Below are positions 55,060-64,000 of a stretch of DNA of 64,000 nt, one piece after another (the stretch's first letter is position 1; every line of letters starts with the position of its first letter). The DNA lies in NCBI GenBank assembly GCA_963920525.1, contig OY986437.1:60158330-60222329 (forward strand), written 5' to 3'. The position numbers and the translations under genes were made by a program. Source of the stretch: Dichetophora obliterata (taxonomy: Eukaryota; Arthropoda; Insecta; Diptera; Sciomyzidae). Below the pieces are notes generated by a model that made no database searches, was not told the origin of the DNA, and saw only the letters and a program-made list of their open reading frames with translations.

Positions 55060-57945
55060 AACCCGTCAAATCCTTTAAACTTATTCTACCATAATTGTGG
55101 GTGTGTGAGAGGTAAACTTAGTAAACTTTTTGTTGAAGCTAAATCTTGTCATTTCAATCTTGTCTTTACGGAAACGTGGTTAAATGATACATTCAAAAAT
55201 GAGGAAATTCTTGATTGTAATTGGACAATATACCGTAATGATAGAGATTATACAAAAACAGGTCTTTCACGTGGTGGAGGAGTTTTGATCGCCACACACA
55301 ATGCCTTGTCTAGTGAGATAGTTTTGCAACATCCTCTCATAATTGCCTTGAACTCCTAATAATAAGAATAATACTAGATCTAAATAGTTATATATATATT
55401 GGTGCAATATATATTCCTCCCAACTCAAAAGAAAGCTCATACAATAAGTTGTGTGAAACTATAACTTCAATTACAGCCACCTTAAACAAAGAAAATAAAA
55501 TAATTATATTGGGAGACTTTAACCGTCCCAATATTTCTTTTATTACCGATGATAATGACAAACACCTTCTTCCAATTAATCTTACTAATTCGGTCGACTT
55601 TAATTTACTTAACACCTTTTATAGTAACGATTGTCTGCAAGTAGCTCCCATCCCTAACCAGAATGGACGTTGGTTAGATTTAGTTCTTACTAACTCATAG
55701 GACGAAGTCAACGTCACTCCAACCTGTGAAGCAGAGCATTTATTCTCAAATACGCTTCACCACACTGCATTTACTGTTCAATTACTTTCTTCCCGTATAA
55801 CCTTTAGACAATCCTTTAATAATTCTTTAGTGTATGATTTTCATAACGCTATTGATAATAATATAAGAAATGAACTGATTTCTTTTAACTGGGACCAACT
55901 ATCAGTCTTGGATTTGGACGATGCTGTTTCGTTTTTCTATCAGAGTATTTTTTCGTACTTGATGCTTTTGTTCCAAAAATAAAAAAATGAAATAAATTAT
56001 CTGAACCGTGGCTTGATCACAATCTTAGGCAACTCAGAAATCAAAGAAATAGTCTCTACAAACTCGTTAAAAACACCGTCATTGTAAGTGATGAAGTAAA
56101 TGCAAGATATGCAGAGCTGTCTAAAGAGTTCTCAAAAAGTCTGAAGAATCATATAAATTTTACACCAACTTGATTGGTGAAAGAATTATTAATGACCCTA
56201 AAAAATTTTTCGACTTTGTAAACGTCAAGCGTAAATCGGCCGGATATCCTACAACCATGTTTAAAGGTAATGTTTCTTCTTCCAACCCACAAGTGATCTA
56301 TAATCTCTTTGCAGATCATTTTAAAGAAGTATTTTGTCCTCCTTCAACCCCAATTCGTACCCCGTTACTGTATCCCAACACGTCCCTTTTGGTTTGCACA
56401 GTCAATATTACACAAGAGGACATAATTAATTCTAAAAATGAATTAGATCCCTACAAGTCTCCCGGTCCGGACCTTATTCCACCAATTCTCCTTGTTGAGT
56501 GCCTAGCTCAATTAATTACACCATGACATATTATTTTTAATAAGTCTTTGCAAATAGGCGTTTTTCCAACTTTTTGGAAGTCATCTCATCTTACACCAAT
56601 TTATAAAAATAGCGATAAGAGAGCGATCTAAAAATACTATGGGGGTATGGCCTTATTGTCAACTATTCCTTAGCTTTTTGAAAAAATAATATGTTCTAAG
56701 CTCACTGTAATAGTTAATCCACACTTAAATGAACAACAACACGGATTCCGTAAAGCACGATCAACCACTACAAACCTCACAATAATGGTTTCAGATGTTC
56801 TTAACAATATGGAAAAAGGTCATCAGATAGAGGCTATATATATATACCGATTTTAGTAAAGCATTTGATCGAGTTGATCACGTTATCTTAACAAAAAATT
56901 AGAAAAATTCGGTATATCAGGTTCTTTGTTGAAATGGCTTAAATCCTATCTTAGTAGAAGATCCCAACATGTTAAATTTCAGGGTACTCTATCTAATAAG
57001 ATTATTGTCTCATCAGGCGTATCCCAAAGAAGTCACCTTGGTCCACTCCTCTTTAACATATTTATTGTAGATATATCTGAAGTTTTGTATGATATCCCAC
57101 ATCTCTTATACGCAGACGACTTAAAAATGTATTATGTCATTAAATCAGATGTGGATAAAGTTTTCTTACAGAATAAACTTGTATCCCTGGAAAACTGGTG
57201 TAATAAAAATAAGCTTTCTCTAAATGAAAATAAATGCTATGTTATAAGTTATTCCCGTAAAAAAGAAAGGCTTTACAGTAGTTTTGAGCTAAATGGGGTT
57301 GAACTAAAAAGGATCAATCACATTGCAGATCTTGGGGTTATCTTAGATTCAAGGCTGCGCTTTAATCTTCACCTCGATCATATTACATCCAGGGCAAACA
57401 AGCTTCTCGGATTCATTAAAAGACGCGTAAATGAATTCAAGAACGTCTGGGTAACTAAAACCCTATATTGCACACTAGTGCGTCCAATTCTTGAATAATG
57501 TTGCACAGTATGGAACCCAAGTTTTGAAGTGCATAGTGATAGAATAGAATCTATCCAAAAACAATTCTTACTTTTTGCCTTGAGAGACACGTACAACCCT
57601 CGGGACTATAGAAACCTGCCACCATATGTTCACAGACTGAAAGCCATTAACTTAATGCCGTTGTCAACAAGAAGATCGCTACTCTGTTCATGTTTTATAT
57701 TTGATGTCATTGCCCGAAACATTGACAGTGAATATATTTCCAGCAAAGTAACAATTAATGACCCAACTAGGAGAACTAGGCATACAAGATTTCTGAGTGA
57801 GTCACAGCACCAAACCACTTACGCTTTCAAAGAACCAATTAACAGATGTTGTACGATATTTAATACTATCAGCGAGTACTACCTACCACCTATGTCTAAA
57901 TACATGTTCAAGTGTACCCTCTCCAATCACATCTTTCCACCCTAA
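55060..57945 (+). pseudogene. ORF2 of LINE C: AP-endonuclease and reverse transcriptase
   Basis: Endonuclease: LFYHNCGCVRGKLSKL (55078), FTETWL, RGGGVLIA, YIPPNS (shifted frame, 55410), ILGDFNRPNI and RWLDLVLT. RT: FFDFVNVKRKSAGYPT (56200), DPYKSPGPDLIPPILL (56446), QQHGFRKARSTTTNL (56736), TDFSKAFDRVD (56848), SGVSQRSHLGPLLF (usual VPQG changed to VSQR) and YADD at 57111. The C-terminal region runs through to a stop at 57943. Shifts or stops are near 55355, 55700, 55960-56160, 56524, 56630, 56840-56900 and 57496. Dead copy. Confidence 0.87.
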
Positions 57946-58489
57946 GCATCTATCCTTATCACGATCACCAATCACCATCCATGCCCCTTTAACTGTTCCC
58001 TATTAATTATAAGATAGTCATATTTTATAAAATATGTACGTAATTAGTTCCTTCTGTTTTTTATTAGATAGCACAGTAGCTTAACAGTCATATTTTCTAC
58101 TACTTTGTATATAATATGTAAGTAATAAGTTCCTTCTGTTTTTTTTCTTTTCTTTTCTTCTCTCCTTTTCTTTTTGACGTGTTCTTGAATTCATGTCATT
58201 CAGGTGGGCGGATTACGCCCACTTCGATTAACATGTCTTTGTACACCAAAACAAAGTGCACATAGGGGTGAGGAAAAAAAATAAATAAAAAACAACCTGT
58301 TAGAATAAGTAAATTGCCTTGCTTGGCCAAATAAATACATAAATAAAAAAAATAAAAAGATTTTTTTTTGCCTAGAAGGTGAAACGGTCTACTGCGCATA
58401 TAAAAACTTCATTTGTTTTTTTACATGTAATAAATTCACGTTAATTATTACATTATTATTTTATTAATTCTATTAATTAATTTTATTAT

Positions 58490-58549
58490 TAAAAGTATAT
58501 TCAAAAGTCAAATCATATAAGACTTAAACAGTGGGTTGGTCGCAGCATA
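58490..58549 (+). repeat. CTCTATACAGAG repeat, first fragment
   Basis: 'taaacagtgggttggtcgcagc' corresponds to 'taaacagtgagttgatcaca-gct' of the well-preserved copies (for example 40975-41000). The sequence continues at 59687 after the inserted mariner-like element. Confidence 0.65.
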
Positions 58550-59686
58550 AAGAATGTGCACGAAAAATATTGGTCGCAAACAAACACGTGTTACTCGCCT
58601 TAGAATAGCGGTAAACTAATTGTTTTTGTAAGCGATTATTAATTTTTATTTTGCCTTTAATTTAGCATTTTTTTTTTTTAAGTTTCTCATTGTGCAAAAT
58701 GACTTCAAACAATCAACACGTCCGCCAATTATTTGTGCGCAAAAAACGGGAAAATCCGTGTATGTCACATAAAGACATAGCAAAATCGCTAAAAGTCGCA
58801 AAATCCACAGTAACTTATGTACTTAAAATATATAATGAACCATTAAGTATAAATAGAAAAAGTGGCAGTGGCAGACCGAAAGGTTTTGTATCAAAAAAAA
58901 AATGTGAATGCAGTAGTGACCACGCTTAAGAGAAATCCTGGACTTTCTGTTAGAGATGTGACAAAAAAAGTGCAAGTGTCGCCATCTTTTGTACAAAAAG
59001 TGCGAAAAGCAAAGGGTTTACGTTCTTTCAAAGTAAACTGCAAAAAATAGAGGTGATGTGGACAATAAATATAAACAAAAAAAACTTGATAAGTTTCCAA
59101 AAAAATATTTAGTTTGGCAGGCAATATGTCAATGCGGCTTAAAAAGCAAAATTTTTGTGTGTCATGGAACTATTAATCAAAAAATTTATATTGAAGAGTG
59201 CTTAAAAAAAATGTTTGTTGCCACTTTTAAATATGCACAGTGGTTCAGTATTGTTTTGGCCAGACTTAGCCTCAGCCCACTACGGAAAGCTTGCAATGGA
59301 GTGGTTTGAAAACAATGCAGTCACAATTGTCTCGCGTGATGCCAACCCACCAAACACGCCGGAACTAAGGCCAATTGAAACTTATTGGGCAAATATTAAA
59401 AGAAAATTGTTAAAAACGAAGAAATGTGCAAAAAATGAGAAAGAATTTAAGTCCGAGTGGCAGAAGGCCACAGATACTGTGACAAAAGACGATGTGCAAC
59501 ATTTGATGTCGGGCATAAAATCAAAGCTGCGTAAATTCGCTTACACAACAACAAATTAATTTTTTTTTTTTTTTAATATAAATTTTAATAATAAAGTTTT
59601 TTTCAGGTATAAATGTCTTAAATTTACTGATCAATAAGTTAACACAAATTAGAAACATTCGACCAATATTTTTCGTGCACATTCTT
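58550..59686 (+). mobile_element. DD37E mariner-like element (ITmD37E type), deleted
   Basis: The element is 1137 bp with TIRs AAGAATGTGCACGAAAAATA-TTGGTCG on both sides, flanked by TA (58548-58549 and 59687-59688). It carries a partial transposase and splits a copy of the CTCTATACAGAG repeat. Confidence 0.88.
58699..59559 (+). pseudogene. DD37E-type transposase, internally deleted
   Basis: ATG at 58699. The N-terminal HTH reads SHKDIAKSLKVAKSTV, with GSGRPK as linker. After a shift in an A-run at about 58900 it reads RNPGLSVRDVTKKVQVSPSF. A deletion at about 59045 removes the segment with the first catalytic D. Then GDVDNKYKQKKLDKFPKKYL, VWQAICQCGLKS, and after a shift near 59215 VLFWPDLASAHY (second D) and PNTPELRPIETYWA (E). 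I count 37 residues between that D and E, which fits the DD37E family described from mosquitoes. It cannot transpose itself. Confidence 0.85.
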
Positions 59687-59762
59687 TAATCACTCAAGAC
59701 CAGCCTCCGACGCAGCCTCCGAAACAGTTTTGTCTAGTCTGATGTGTGACTCTATACAGACT
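59687..59762 (+). repeat. CTCTATACAGAG repeat, second fragment
   Basis: 'aatcactcaagacc', 'tccgaaacagttttgtctagtc' and 'gactctatacag' continue the repeat; the text resumes after the hAT-type element at 61878. Confidence 0.65.
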
Positions 59763-61877
59763 CAAGGTTGCCAGTATTGTGGGAAAAATCCCATTCGTGG
59801 TAATTTTTAATTGGTCTTGGGAATTTTTTTTAATGGGAATTCCCATGGTATTTTTTAATTCAGCGTGGTATTTTTTAATTGGCGTGGGAATTTAGCGTGG
59901 TATTTTTTAATTGCATGGGAATTTGGGATTTTTTTCTTAAATTTTTTTTTTCACTTTTATTAAGCAAACTCTTAATCATAGTATTCGTAATCGACGTATA
60001 TATACAGAAGAGTAAAGCTATAAGTTTACGCTGTATATTTCTTCGAACTTACTCTTAATATAAACGATTAAATTGCATATTTGTTTTAAGAACAAGTTGA
60101 CATCACAAAATTGCATAAAAACTAATAGCGCATTATTTTCTGAAAAAAATTCTGACCTTTTCTGAAAACTCTACATTTCTGCATTCAAGCGTTAAGATTA
60201 CAAAAATGATTTTAAAATTTTAAAAAAAGTGAAATATATAAATACTACCAAAACAATAATAGACAATTGGGCAATTCACAGTTCATGCTAATAACGGTTT
60301 AATGTGCTAATTCTGAGATGTGTTTTGCCTGTTATCTTTTTGTTTTTCATGTAAACACTAGTTAAACCGGTGTGTTAAATTGCCACTTTTGTACATGCCA
60401 TAAGGCATGCTTTTGTAGAGTGTTATTGTGTTATTTCGTGAACAGCTGTGTACCGTGTATCAAAAAAGAGTTGGCTTTAATATTAAATTGAATTGTTTAA
60501 CTTTTAATAGAATCCCAAACATCTGAGCTGCATATTAAAGTTTTCAGCGCTGTTTTGAAAATACATATGAGTACTTTTCACTTAAGTTGTGCTCACAGTT
60601 GTCAAAATATAGTAAATTAAAATATTAGTATATTTAAACATTACAATGAACTGTGAATTGCCCAAATATTTGCAAGTTTACTTATCGAATCCATCGGTCA
60701 GCAATTATCTTTTAAAATCAAAATTAAATCACAGTTGCCATTATACGCATTATATGCTCTGTTTACACTACGGTTTTGTGTCGTAAGCTGCACACGTCGG
60801 AAAATGAGCTTCTGTAAAAATATAGCCCTTACGCTATTAACATCACAAATACGGCGGTCATTGAATATCACTATTATATCTTTGGTTTTTAGCTGTAAAT
60901 AGTTAGTGTAAAAATAGTGTTAAAAATGTGTTCGCACGTTTTCCATCCCTGATATATGCAAACACAAAAAACAAAACGAATGTTATTCTAAAAATTCTAA
61001 ATGAATTAAAAATATTTATATCTGAAGTCACAAAGCACAAATATTTCTGAAAACTTTATATTTATTTTATTTTGTTTATTTTTTATATCTGAAGTCACTT
61101 ATGTATATTATTTTATATTAAAAATAAGGTAATATAAGTTAACTGTTTATCTCTTTACAAAGCACAAATATCTTTGCAAACTAATATTAATTTTATTTTG
61201 TTTATTTTTTATTCTGAAGTCACTTTTATTATTTGATATTAGAAATAAGTACCCAAATTTTTTAAAAATCATATTGTGTTAAAATGAATTTCTATCACCT
61301 TACCAACCACAAACAATTTTTAAAAAAATATTTTTATTTTATTTCGTTTATTTTTTATTATTTTATTTTTATAAGCAAACTTTCGTTTTAGAAATTATTA
61401 AATGGAAACAAACAAATAAAATTCACGATCTCAAATAAAAGACTAAAACATGTAATATGTATTACAATTATCTTTATGTGAAACAATTTGTATGTTATAT
61501 ATTTGTTATACAGTTTGTTAGTTTTGAAACAACGACAATAAATGCAAAATTGTTAACTATGGACATGTTTATTTATTTCTGCTTATTTAAATTCAAAAAT
61601 TTCTGATATTTCTAAATTTTTCAAAATTTCTTATATTCGTGGGATTTTTCGTGGTATTTTTTAATTCGTATGGGATTTTTTGTGGGATTTTTAAATCCAT
61701 ATAGGATTTTTGGAGGATTTTTAATGATCGTGGGATTTTTTTTGGTATTTTTTAATTGCTGTGGGAATTTTTTTTGTTTACCTTTACCATGGGAATTTTG
61801 GTGGTATTTAATTTATGTTACTTTGGGAAAAAGGTATTTTCCGTGGGAATTGTTACGAATTTTGGCTGGCAACCTTG
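59763..61877. mobile_element. hAT-type element, family CAAGGTTGCCAG, long copy
   Basis: The element is 2115 bp with ends CAAGGTTGCCAG/CTGGCAACCTTG and an exact 8-bp TSD TACAGACT (59755-59762 and 61878-61885). Both subterminal regions are arrays of 'gtggtattttttaatt' and 'gtgggaattt/gtgggatttt' (59790-59940 and 61640-61850), the same motif set as 33922-34416. There is no transposase. ORFs at 61670-61981 come from the arrays. Confidence 0.88.
60267..60665. mobile_element. Inverted-repeat element nested in the hAT-type element
   Basis: TTGGGCAATTCACAGTTCAT at 60267 is matched by its reverse complement ending at 60665 (20-bp perfect TIR). The interior is about 360 bp and less AT-rich. No clear TSD or ORF. 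Confidence 0.7.
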
Positions 61878-61960
61878 TACAGACTCTATACAGAGTTGTT
61901 GTTGTCACCTTCTTCAAACTTACTTGTTCTAAAAAGCTCACAATTAAAATTATGTATATA
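61878..61960 (+). repeat. CTCTATACAGAG repeat, third fragment
   Basis: 'gactctatacagagttgttg', 'ccttcttcaaacttacttg' and 'aaaagctcac' end the copy begun at 58490. Confidence 0.7.
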
Positions 61961-62149
61961 TATTTTATTTGCCAAAATTGAAATTAAATTTGAAATTTAT
62001 ATGGGGAATTCTATACAAAAGCTGGCATCAATTTTTTTTCCATAAAAGTTTTTTTTATGGTTCATTAATCAAAAATATTTGACACGTTTTTTTATTTCTA
62101 TATAAAGCAAAGAGTTTTGGAAAAAAAAATGTTAATTTCTTTAAAAAAT

Positions 62150-62370
62150 CATTGAATTACACACAATTTTAACCAACATAAAAATGAACAAGAACAAAAA
62201 ATGCATCACCAAAAATAGAAATAAAAATTTTTTTAATATATTTAACTTATTCAAGAGCATGTTTTAAAAAATTTTAAAAACTTTAAAAGTAAAAACTATA
62301 ATGTTTTTCTTTTACTTTATAAAAAGAAATTCTATTTCCATACCATCATCGATACTATCTTAACTGTGAC
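62150..62370 (+). repeat. Composite repeat shared with 37965-38290
   Basis: See 37965-38290. The shared text ends in 'cgatactatcttaactgtgac'. Confidence 0.5.
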
Positions 62371-64000
62371 TTTTTAGTATATACAGATTCTATAAGTGGG
62401 GGATGGCCCGAAAAACCGTCCGTTGGCTGCAACCTATACTAGTTATTGTATCCAATCAGTATTAATTTGACTCAAACTATTTCTTGGAATACCGTTTAAC
62501 GGAAGTGATAGGGAATGTCAAAGTACCGTATGTAAGTCAAATGGCAATAAATTAGCTACATAAACACTTTAATCGTTGTCCACATACACAAGTTATAGTT
62601 GCTGCCCACCTTTGTCTACAAAGAAGAGTTATGCCTTAACAACTTTAATCGAAAAAACGAACTAACAAGCTTGTAACGTGTTTTATCCTTACAGCTATAG
62701 CAACAATAAAAATGAGAACAACTTCGGCACTTAGCAGTTCGTGCTTAGAATTACGCTGCAATATTTTTTATACATGTCGGTGCCTTCCAGCAAATGAATC
62801 CTCTACTAATTTTTTTTCGGTTTTTTTTTTGCTGAAGTTTATTGTTGCCACACTTTTATCAGTCAGTAATTTTTCAACAGTTTAGTTGTAATCTTAAACG
62901 TATGATTTGAACAATATAATGCTAACACAAACAACAATAGCAACAGCAAAAAAAATGCAATTACAAGAACAACTACAACAAAATTTGATTTAATCCGCTT
63001 ACAGCAATAAAGATAAGCAAGCAACATAAGAGCACAAAATAAAAAAAATAAAAATAAAAAATAGAAACAAAAACGTAAACTTTAGCAGGAGCCGAACAAC
63101 AAAAACAGCTGTGAGAGTTGAGAGCGCCTAAAAGCTCAGGTATTTTATACGCGTTGCTGCCACTGCTGCTTCTATAGCTTCGGGCTGTGTTTTTGTAGCC
63201 TGTTTTCGGAGTGTAATTTTAGGCGCTTTTATGAAATGGAAAAAGTTGTTAACTGCTTTTGTATGCGCGCACGTGAGTTCTTTTGTGTGAGTGTATGGAT
63301 TAAATTGTTGTTGCTTTGTTGACTTTATATTACAGTCAAGGGTGTGGCTTTAGCTGTGGCTGTGCGTGTAAGTGTATTTGTATTTAGCAAATCCTTTCCT
63401 CAAATGCTTGTTGTTGTGAAAAGTTGCTCCTGCTGTTACGTTTGAGGATTAAAGCGCAGGCAACACTTATTGAAGCAGCAGCTTACAACACTTGAATTGC
63501 TAGATTTACGCTAGAGAAAAAATAAATTGTGGCATAACATTAGGTGCTTGAAATATTGCGAAAAATACAAGCCGTTTTTAATGAGTATGTTGCCACCTCA
63601 TAAGCTTAAAGTGGGGGTTCTAAGCTTATTGTTCTTATTTGTGATCAAATATTTTGCTATAGCTCATCTAGACAGCTTTATTAAAACGTCACTTTGTGGA
63701 AATTGTTCTTTATTACAAAGAGCAATTTTGAATTGCATAGTTTTAGGCTATTCATAAAAGCAGTTCATTCACTCTGGTCGTCAACGTTGCATAGCAAATG
63801 CATAGCCTGCTTCGGGGTGGACAGCTACAATTGGGCTTGCTGTCAAAACAATCCAACAGCAAACAATAAACAACAAACAACCTGACAGCTGCATGATTTA
63901 CAAAATAAAATGGCTGGCTAACTCTTTATATCCGCTGCTTGCTGCCTAATTTTAGACAATTTATAATCAACTCTTGTGGGTGGTTTTCAATGCACCATAA
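62371..64000. other. Non-coding stretch at the window end
   Basis: No gene seen. The sequence is less AT-rich, with CAA and GTTG microsatellite pieces, and looks like unique fly non-coding DNA. Short ORFs after 63527 have no recognisable domain. Confidence 0.4.

Larger units (their letters stand above)
54560..58370 (+). mobile_element. Jockey/CR1-like non-LTR retrotransposon C
   Basis: A third LINE, beginning just after the right end of 50477-54550 and ending in an AAATAAATACATAAATAAA tail near 58330-58350. A short stem ('ttgcc'/'ggccaa', 58315-58331) precedes the tail. There is an ORF1-like piece, a broken ORF2 and a pyrimidine-rich 3' UTR. Confidence 0.82.

Noticed and set aside
61670..61981. 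103-codon ORF rich in G, F and V
   Set aside because: It arises from the GTGGGATTTTT array of the hAT-type element.

Overview
The window looks like AT-rich, intergenic or intronic chromosomal DNA of an insect, most likely a higher fly (Diptera). That is an inference from the kinds of transposable elements, the many CAA/GTT-type microsatellites and the base composition. I find no intact host protein gene, no rRNA, no convincing tRNA and no CRISPR array. All recognisable coding sequence comes from decayed mobile elements, and most of the rest is short non-autonomous elements nested in each other and in non-coding DNA.

Layout. 1-6050: a diverged dispersed repeat, two copies of a 250-bp inverted-repeat element and, between them, a jockey/CR1-like LINE (A, + strand, ORF1 tail plus ORF2). 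6050-16400: non-coding DNA with short elements that have typical target-site duplications (TSDs): Harbinger-like with TTA, piggyBac-like with TTAA, and an ACTAGT-rich element. 16399-19706: a DNA transposon with about 455-bp terminal inverted repeats (TIRs) and a two-exon transposase-like gene of an unusual family, broken by frameshifts. 19700-25670: non-coding DNA, a 1.07-kb TA-flanked element and a near-perfect 59-bp-arm hairpin. 25669-29100: LINE B (- strand), with a nonsense codon in YADD and a tandemly duplicated 3' UTR. 29187-29850: a CCGGGA-rich block and a mariner remnant. 31500-35940: palindromic elements and two hAT-type non-autonomous elements with exact 8-bp TSDs. 36258-37883: a nearly complete Tc1 element (DD34E, IR/DR ends). 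37900-43320: composite repeats, a 253-bp tandem dimer and a large young palindrome with a third arm copy. 43340-44480: a Myb/SANT-like gene remnant and a mariner-type transposase remnant. 45260-48710: an RTE-type LINE, a TCGG-rich TIR element and a second copy of the hairpin. 48745-49152: a mariner N-terminal remnant. 50477-54550: an element containing a hAT element, which itself contains a TA-MITE, an intronic hairpin and another dispersed repeat. 54560-58370: LINE C. 58490-61960: one repeat copy split by a DD37E mariner-like element (TA TSD) and a hAT-type element (8-bp TSD). 61960-64000: non-coding.

The elements do not form a pathway. Their relations are layered insertions, and the nesting gives a relative time order. 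The items that seem least ordinary are the long-TIR transposon at 16399-19706, the conserved hairpin at 24626 and 48631, the palindrome plus third copy at 39829-41145, and the hairpin inside the hAT intron at 52792.
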